Part shown: piece after piece, positions 52,401-56,291 of the stretch
Layout: each line of letters starts with the position of its first letter
Position numbering within the stretch: the stretch's first letter is position 1
Origin: Bacteroidota bacterium
GTDB lineage: Bacteria; Bacteroidota; Bacteroidia; UKL13-3
Reading direction: 5' to 3'
DNA length: 56,291 nucleotides
Assembly (NCBI GenBank): GCA_947492885.1
Contig: CANLPK010000011.1
Span: 1 to 56,291, forward strand
Program-made: the position numbers and the translations under genes
The notes under the pieces: generated by a model
The model's database searches: none
Told to the model about the DNA's origin: nothing
What the model saw: the letters and a program-made list of their open reading frames with translations, nothing else

Positions 52401-52855
52401 GTGAAACCTCCACCAATTGCACCGTGGAGACCGATGAAGAGATGCTCATTCCCGATTATTATATTAGAAATAATGCCGAACGACTGGCCTTATATAGTGA
52501 ACTCAGCGGATTGAAAACAGAAGAAGAGCTAAAGAAATTTTTATCCCGATTGAAAGATCGTTTTGGCACCTTACCACCGCAGGTGCATACCCTTGCCGAT
52601 TCCCTGCGACTGAAATGGGTAGGTAAAGCATTGGGCTTAGAAAAAATCACCATACGTCAATCGTCCATGCAATGTTATTTCCCGGGCAATCCCAAGAGTG
52701 AATATTTTGCATCGGAGAAATTTTCGCGTTTCATGCAATTTGTGCAAGCCAATCCCATTCGATGCCAGATGAAACAAACTTCCAAGAATTTGATTTTGGT
52801 CGTACGAAATATTAAGAATACGGTAGAAGGAATGCAAATTCTGTCGCACGTATAG
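49487..52855 (+). CDS. mfd: Transcription-repair coupling factor
   Basis: The 1,122-residue protein releases stalled RNA polymerase and recruits UvrA to template-strand lesions. Its parts in order are a UvrB-like region (1-330), an RNA polymerase-interacting CarD-like domain (about 440-510, GDFVTHIDHGIGKFAGL), and a RecG-like motor with Walker A GDVGFGKTEVAMR (near 598), DEEQ (near 697), ATPIPRTL and the Q-x-x-GRVGRS motif VI. The TRCF C-terminal domain ends the protein. The start is GTG at 49487, because a TAA is the immediately preceding in-frame codon and no ATG occurs for a long way downstream. A palindrome ends 3 bases before it. Confidence 0.97.
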   Translation: MLFPKFSQRFQFEIVPSHSVKIAELLQQYAAQEKTKDILRCLDAYTPQRLHLKGLFCSSKALLSASLYYQKPRNFCFVFASKEEAHYFHTDLESLSDGKKILFLDSSFKREVHPENYENNKVHLRTEALGEISLKEGTPSLVVTYTEAIAEKVISKKKLTDKTIQIKVNEEMNMDALSEQLSLWDFERTDFVYEAGQYAVRGGIVDVFSYAHDYPYRLDFNGNAIESLREFDPITQLSHKDVMWLNIVPKINKEEDEQFSTLLDYLPPDTLIWLKDGKDIKDGLSALKDTLLENFESLPEFIQSFIGGDEFMAPLQKFHVLEIGTRPLFRNHTEFEFKISPQPTFHKNFNFLIENLKLNQSENILNLVFSDTSKQVERLYTIFHDIDREVKFEPLYHGISEGFIDNELGVACYTEHQIFDRYYNYKTRQTFSKSKALTLKELRDLQPGDFVTHIDHGIGKFAGLAKMKDPNGVNQEVVKLIYRDGDLLFVGINSLYKIAKYVGKDGTEPRVHKIGSDVWEKMKQNTKKKVKDIARELILLYAKRKAEPGFQYSPDNYMQMELEASFMYEDTPDQSKSTEEVKRDMENPHPMDRLVCGDVGFGKTEVAMRAAFKAVCDSKQVAILVPTTILAHQHYKTMKERFKDFPVTVDYVNRFKTKGEQKETLQKVAEGKVDILIGTHRIVSKDVKFKDLGLMIIDEEQKFGVAAKEKLKERKVNVDTLTLTATPIPRTLHFSLMGARDLSVINTPPPNRQPVTTELHNFTPELIKGAINYEIGRGGQVFFVHHRVKDIEDIANMIRRLCPRARVNVAHGQMEGEQLENVMIKFVEGEYDVLVATTIIEAGLDISNANTIIINNAHMFGLSDTHQMRGRVGRSNKKAFCYLLVPSISAMTDDAKKRLSAIEEFSELGSGFNVAMRDLDIRGAGNLLGGEQSGFIAEIGFEMYHKILDEAIQELKLDEFSGLFTEEVAKIRETSTNCTVETDEEMLIPDYYIRNNAERLALYSELSGLKTEEELKKFLSRLKDRFGTLPPQVHTLADSLRLKWVGKALGLEKITIRQSSMQCYFPGNPKSEYFASEKFSRFMQFVQANPIRCQMKQTSKNLILVVRNIKNTVEGMQILSHV

Positions 52856-52883
52856 TTGACCTCACATTCTATATATTTGTATT

Positions 52884-53264
52884 ATGAAAAGAGTAATAGC
52901 CCTTGGCGGTGTGTTTTTCAAAAGCAAAGACCCCGACGCATTGCGTACCTGGTACAAAAATCATTTAGGCCTGATGACCGAAAACTGGGGCTGTAAATTC
53001 GACTGGAGAGCACCCGATGAAGAAACGGGAGAAGCTTATACCGTATGGAGTCCGACGAAAGAAGATACCCAGTATTTTTCGCCATCGAATAAACAATTCA
53101 TGCTGAATTTTGTGGTACACGATTTACATGCATTGCTTGCCGCCTTGAGAAGTGAGGGCGTGCAAGTACTCGATGCCATGGAAGAAGGCGACTTCGGTAA
53201 ATTTGGATGGATACTCGATCCAGAAGAAAATAAAATAGAATTGTGGGAGCCGCCGAAAAAATAA
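52884..53264 (+). CDS. VOC family (glyoxalase-like) protein
   Basis: The 126-residue protein has two beta-alpha-beta-beta-beta modules of the vicinal-oxygen-chelate fold. It opens VIALGGVFFKSKDPDALRTWYKNHLGL and ends KFGWILDPEENKIELWEPP. The Glu in NKIELWEP is a typical metal ligand, while the His usually found in the first strand is replaced (GGVFF), so metal binding may be incomplete. It may be a glyoxalase/dioxygenase relative or a resistance-type binding protein. It follows mfd after 28 bases. Confidence 0.9.
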   Translation: MKRVIALGGVFFKSKDPDALRTWYKNHLGLMTENWGCKFDWRAPDEETGEAYTVWSPTKEDTQYFSPSNKQFMLNFVVHDLHALLAALRSEGVQVLDAMEEGDFGKFGWILDPEENKIELWEPPKK

Positions 53265-53286
53265 ACGGCATAAAGTAATCACGAAA

Positions 53287-53496
53287 TTAAAACTCTTCTT
53301 CGTCGTCGTCGTCATCGTCCTGAATTAGGAATTCAGCACTTTTCAATTCTTCTTTTTTAGGGCCACTTGGCTCAACATAGTCGTCATCTTCATCCACTAC
53401 TGAATAGTCTTCTTGCGTTTCCATGATCTCATCATCCTCATCAAAATCTTTCTTTGATTTTGGTTTTCCGTGAGGTTGATTCTTTAAATTTTCCAT
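53287..53496 (-). CDS. Small very acidic protein of unknown function
   Basis: The 69-residue protein is composed largely of Asp and Glu, including the C-terminal DDDDDDEEEF and the inner VDEDDDYVEP. It has a lysine-rich N-terminal third (KSKKDF). It is probably disordered and cytoplasmic. The AT-rich sequence upstream (53500-53600) could hold its promoter. The acidic tail could bind basic proteins, but no function is known. A coding call rests on an ATG start and a clean frame. Confidence 0.6.
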   Translation of the reverse strand: MENLKNQPHGKPKSKKDFDEDDEIMETQEDYSVVDEDDDYVEPSGPKKEELKSAEFLIQDDDDDDEEEF

Positions 53497-53710
53497 TCTG
53501 ATAAAATTGTATTGCTGATTTAATTACTAAACAAAAATATATTTTTTTTCTTACCATTTGGGAGAAATAAAAAAAATAAAACAGATTTTTTGAAAATGAT
53601 TTTTGTTAGGAAGTTAGTGCGCGTTTCTTTTATTGTCAAACAAGAAATATTATAGGGAACTAAATTTTGGCAATCAGCAGATTATTACGATATTTGAAAT
53701 TACAAATACC

Positions 53711-54133
53711 ATGGCAATATTCAATTCAACCAAAAAGCCTGCAGCATTCGACCCGAATGTTTCAATTAATATCATCTCTAAAGGCACCGAAATCAATGGA
53801 GATATTATGTCGCAAGGTGACATGCGTATTGAAGGCATGGTCATTGGCGCTTTGCATTGTAAATCGCGTGTTGTGATTGGCGATAGTGGAGAAGTGAAAG
53901 GCAATATCATTGCCAACGATGCTGTTATCTCGGGTAAGGTAATCGGCAATGTGCAAGTTACTGAGAGCCTATTTTTAAAAGGAACCGCTAAAATTTATGG
54001 CGACCTGGTGGTCGGGAAAATTATTGTAGAGAATGGGGCCGAATTTAATGGGACTTGTAAAATGAATAGCGAACTGGAACATCAGGTTGCCAAACAAAAT
54101 GGATCCAAAGCTTCCTCACCACAACAACAATAA
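53711..54133 (+). CDS. Bactofilin (polymer-forming cytoskeletal protein)
   Basis: The ATG at 53711 gives 140 residues (MAIFNSTKKPAAFDPNVSINIISKGTEINGDI). The core, about 30-120, is a right-handed beta-helix of short repeats (IEGMVIGALHCKSRVVIGDSGEVKGNIIANDAVISGKVIGNVQV), as in bactofilins. The protein has a flexible hydrophilic C-terminal tail. Bactofilins form cytoplasmic filaments that place cell-wall or shape enzymes. Its 3' end overlaps the AtpZ-like gene by 35 bases in a different frame. Confidence 0.93.
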   Translation: MAIFNSTKKPAAFDPNVSINIISKGTEINGDIMSQGDMRIEGMVIGALHCKSRVVIGDSGEVKGNIIANDAVISGKVIGNVQVTESLFLKGTAKIYGDLVVGKIIVENGAEFNGTCKMNSELEHQVAKQNGSKASSPQQQ

Positions 54134-54335
54134 AAAGAGCTCGTTGAGCGATTACGCGAAATACTCTGGACTGGCCATTCAAATGCTGGCCACCATACTC
54201 ATCTGCGTTTATTTAGGGCATCTTTTCGATAAATGGACTCAATGGAAATTTCCTGCAGGAATTTTATCGGGGATGTTTATTGGTTTGTTTGGCGCGCTTT
54301 ATCCTGTTTTTAAAAGCACGAGCAACAAAAATTAA
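54099..54335 (+). CDS. atpZ: AtpZ/AtpI family membrane protein
   Basis: The 78-residue protein begins at the ATG at 54099 (MDPKLPHH), inside the bactofilin gene but in another frame. It has two transmembrane helices (about 20-40 and 48-68) with the family segment YAKYSGLAIQMLATILICVYLGHLFDKW and GMFIGLFGALYPVFK. AtpZ/AtpI proteins are linked with F1Fo ATP synthase assembly and magnesium entry. No atpB or other ATP synthase gene follows in the window, which is unusual for this family in Bacteroidota. A 35-base overlap suggests coupled translation with bactofilin. Confidence 0.87.
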   Translation: MDPKLPHHNNNKKSSLSDYAKYSGLAIQMLATILICVYLGHLFDKWTQWKFPAGILSGMFIGLFGALYPVFKSTSNKN

Positions 54336-54390
54336 CACCACTTCAAATACGATTCCTTTTCTTTGCATCGTTATGCAGATGTTATATATG

Positions 54391-55365
54391 ATGAAACGAC
54401 TCCGTTTGAAATTTGTTATTGTGAGCTTTTTGATATTGCTCGCGGGAGCCTTACAAGCCCAACCGATTAAGGGCATCACCCCCGAAAACCTAGATTCATT
54501 AATAAATCTGGAACTTCAAATGCAAGGTCAGGCAGAGGCAATTATTGAATCGCCCGATTTTGCTACTCGTAAAACATCTTGCTATAGTTTGATACGTAAC
54601 CTGGTGATGGCGCTCAGTTTACCTGGCTCTTTCAATTATCCATTCGATTCGCTCAAGCAATTGTCCATCGTGAAATCGCCCGATGATGCTTTTCGTATTA
54701 TTACCTGGAACCTGAGAAACAACGACGACTCTTATCGCTTTTATGGTGCCATACAACGCAATATCAAAACGGGAGTAACCCTCATACCACTTTTCGATGC
54801 GGGTCCGTTAATTAAGCACCCCGAAGATACTACCGTAGATAATAACTTTTGGTGGGGCGCATTGTATTATAAAATATTGCCAGTGAAAGTGAAGAACGAA
54901 ACATGTTATACTTTAATTGGATGGAATGGGGCCAATAAAAAAAGCAATAAGAAGGTGATTGATGTACTTCGATTTCAGGAAGGCACTGTTGTTTTTGGAG
55001 CTCCCATTTTTAAAGTTGGTCCCAACGATATCATGAACCGCGTGGTATTTGAATATAGCAATGAGGTTCAAAATATGGTGCTCACCTTTGAAGCGGAAAA
55101 GAAATACATTGTGTTCGATCATTTGGCACCTCTTACTCCCAAAGCATTAGGGTTCTATGAATTGTATTTCCCCGATGGCAGTTACGATTACTTCGAATTT
55201 AAAGACGGTTATTGGAACTTAAAGGAAATGCTCTTCGATAATGGAACCATCAAAACCAAGAATGATGATATAGAAGAGCGTTCGAAAAAGTACAGGAAAT
55301 TGCATCCGCCACGCGACGAACAACCCAAGCCTACCCCAACGGATAGTATTCCAAATAAGAAGTAG
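54391..55365 (+). CDS. Exported protein of unknown function
   Basis: The ATG at 54391 gives a signal peptide (MKRLRLKFVIVSFLILLAGALQAQ) on a 325-residue product; ATGs 1, 4 and 6 codons upstream are alternatives. The mature part is mixed alpha/beta with SLINLELQMQGQAEAIIESPDFATRK and KSNKKVIDVLRFQEGTVVFGAPIF. A Pro/Arg-rich C-terminal end follows (LHPPRDEQPKPTPTDS). I recognise no catalytic motif. It resembles conserved hypothetical exported proteins of Bacteroidota. It lies about 55 bases after the AtpZ gene and could be co-transcribed with it. Confidence 0.75.
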   Translation: MKRLRLKFVIVSFLILLAGALQAQPIKGITPENLDSLINLELQMQGQAEAIIESPDFATRKTSCYSLIRNLVMALSLPGSFNYPFDSLKQLSIVKSPDDAFRIITWNLRNNDDSYRFYGAIQRNIKTGVTLIPLFDAGPLIKHPEDTTVDNNFWWGALYYKILPVKVKNETCYTLIGWNGANKKSNKKVIDVLRFQEGTVVFGAPIFKVGPNDIMNRVVFEYSNEVQNMVLTFEAEKKYIVFDHLAPLTPKALGFYELYFPDGSYDYFEFKDGYWNLKEMLFDNGTIKTKNDDIEERSKKYRKLHPPRDEQPKPTPTDSIPNKK

Positions 55366-55396
55366 AATTTATTTTCAGAAGGCAATTAATGCCAAC

Positions 55397-55873
55397 TTAC
55401 ATTCCCACGTGATCAAAAGGATTCAATGGGCGTGCTCCACCATGGAAGGTGAAAGGCAGACTCAACAAGATCAACAATAAAGCAATTCCAAAAAAGATGA
55501 ATGCTTTACGAAATTTGTGGGTATCGCTTTTTGAACGTTTTGATAATGCACCACCAATATGTGCGATGATGATTGCAATCACCATACCTGCAATATGTTC
55601 TACCGCATAAAATCGTAATTCAGGGTTATGCATCGCATAGCGCATATCACTGAAAGCAAGTTTGGTAGTTGGACTAAACACAAAATATAAAAGCAGCCCA
55701 ATGATTAATTGCAAATCGAGCATACCCACAAACGTGCTGTTCATTACCTTATCGCGTCGGGTATAGGTTTTAGCGTTTTTCCAGCCCACAAAATTGATAT
55801 AGAGGGTATAGATGGCAATGAATAAAACTAACCAACGAAATAGGTTGTGAAGCATTAATAAGTAATCGTACAT
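55397..55873 (-). CDS. Small four-helix membrane protein
   Basis: The 158-residue protein has four predicted transmembrane helices (about 10-28, 48-66, 85-110 and 125-145). Histidines lie in the first and third helices (MLHNLFRW and EHIAGMVIAIIIAHIGG), a pattern that would allow haem binding as in b-type cytochromes, but I cannot confirm this. It starts 48 bases after the end of the gcvT fragment, on the same strand, so it may be the last gene of a gcvT unit. Confidence 0.75.
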   Translation of the reverse strand: MYDYLLMLHNLFRWLVLFIAIYTLYINFVGWKNAKTYTRRDKVMNSTFVGMLDLQLIIGLLLYFVFSPTTKLAFSDMRYAMHNPELRFYAVEHIAGMVIAIIIAHIGGALSKRSKSDTHKFRKAFIFFGIALLLILLSLPFTFHGGARPLNPFDHVGM

Positions 55874-55916
55874 AATGGTAATTATTTAAAGTGTAAAAAG
55901 ATTTAATTTGAGTTTA

Positions 55917-56291
55917 TTATTTTTTCAAGAACGGCATTTTCACTACCGATGCTTTTAATTTTTTGTCGCGAATCAAGATATATATATCACTTCCTTCTTT
56001 CGCAAATGCTGGCGTTACATAGCCCATGCCAATTGCTTTTCCGAGGGTTGGCGATTGTGTTCCACTGGTTACTTCACCAATCACATTACCGTTTACATCT
56101 TCAATCACATAGTGCTGACGAGGGATACCACGATCGATCATTTCGAATCCACACAATTTTTTTGCTGGTCCATTCTCTTTTATCTTTTTGTGATAATCGC
56201 TCATCACAAACTCTTTGGTGAATTTGGTAATCCAGCCCAATCCCGCTTCAATAGGTGATGTGGTATCGTTGATATCGTGACCATATAAACA
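55917..56291 (-). CDS. gcvT: Aminomethyltransferase (glycine cleavage T protein), C-terminal part
   Basis: The gene enters from the right edge, so only the last 124 residues are visible. They begin [24 protein letters not shown], which is the conserved end of the folate-binding domain (GHDI...P-EAGL-W). The C-terminal barrel follows with [38 protein letters not shown] and a final KMPFLKK. The enzyme transfers the methylene group from the aminomethyl-H-protein to tetrahydrofolate. The match to GcvT is unambiguous even though the N-terminus is missing. Confidence 0.95.
   Translation of the reverse strand, partial: CLYGHDINDTTSPIEAGLGWITKFTKEFVMSDYHKKIKENGPAKKLCGFEMIDRGIPRQHYVIEDVNGNVIGEVTSGTQSPTLGKAIGMGYVTPAFAKEGSDIYILIRDKKLKASVVKMPFLKK

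Overview
The window comes from a chromosome of a Bacteroidota bacterium. Three secreted products carry type IX secretion system (T9SS) sorting domains: two type A tails (5015-9736 and 17188-19020) and a decayed type B CHU_C tail (752-1797). Several genes are preceded by the phylum's TTG / TAnnTTTG promoter pattern. Ribosome binding sites are weak, and lipoproteins, TonB-type barrels and TPR proteins are common. The gene set looks like that of a Chitinophagales or Sphingobacteriales relative, but I cannot fix the family.

Layout. 1-1.8 kb: a truncated SQR-like flavoprotein and a T9SS type B pseudogene. 1.8-5.0 kb: murI, an orphan paaD-like gene and a TPR histidine kinase. 5.0-10.2 kb: a lipoprotein-like gene translationally coupled to a giant T9SS propeller/adhesin protein. 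10.4-11.1 kb: a histone H1-like protein with its own promoter and terminator. 11.2-17.2 kb: a MarR-controlled RND efflux operon (adaptor, pump, TolC). 17.2-21.0 kb: a T9SS endonuclease I, a small exported protein and purB. 21.1-24.3 kb: a Do/HtrA protease and an ECF sigma / anti-sigma pair. 24.5-32.3 kb: a more AT-rich, eight-gene TetR-controlled RND efflux operon carrying three uncharacterised envelope genes and a cupin. 32.3-37.4 kb: a HIT protein, then a barrel-protein and 995-aa TPR gene pair. 37.6-39.6 kb: lpxA, an ABC ATPase and a DUF3109 gene. 39.6-42.8 kb: small housekeeping genes (SRPBCC, RluE-like, YjdM-like, two GNATs, S4). 42.8-48.2 kb: an error-prone polymerase pair, dnaE2-like and dinB, separated by an opposed BRO-family gene. 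48.4-56.3 kb: a DUF1566 lipoprotein, mfd, VOC, bactofilin, AtpZ, an exported protein, a membrane protein and the C-terminus of gcvT.

How the genes fit together. Two complete tripartite RND pumps, each with its own local repressor, give export capacity. HtrA, the ECF pair and lpxA point to envelope maintenance. dinB, dnaE2-like and mfd form a DNA-damage/mutagenesis neighbourhood. The most unusual non-coding signals are here: twin near-palindromic sites upstream of dinB, a perfect palindrome abutting a forced GTG start of mfd, and three consecutive hairpins just before it. I saw no CRISPR array, tRNA, rRNA or intact insertion sequence.
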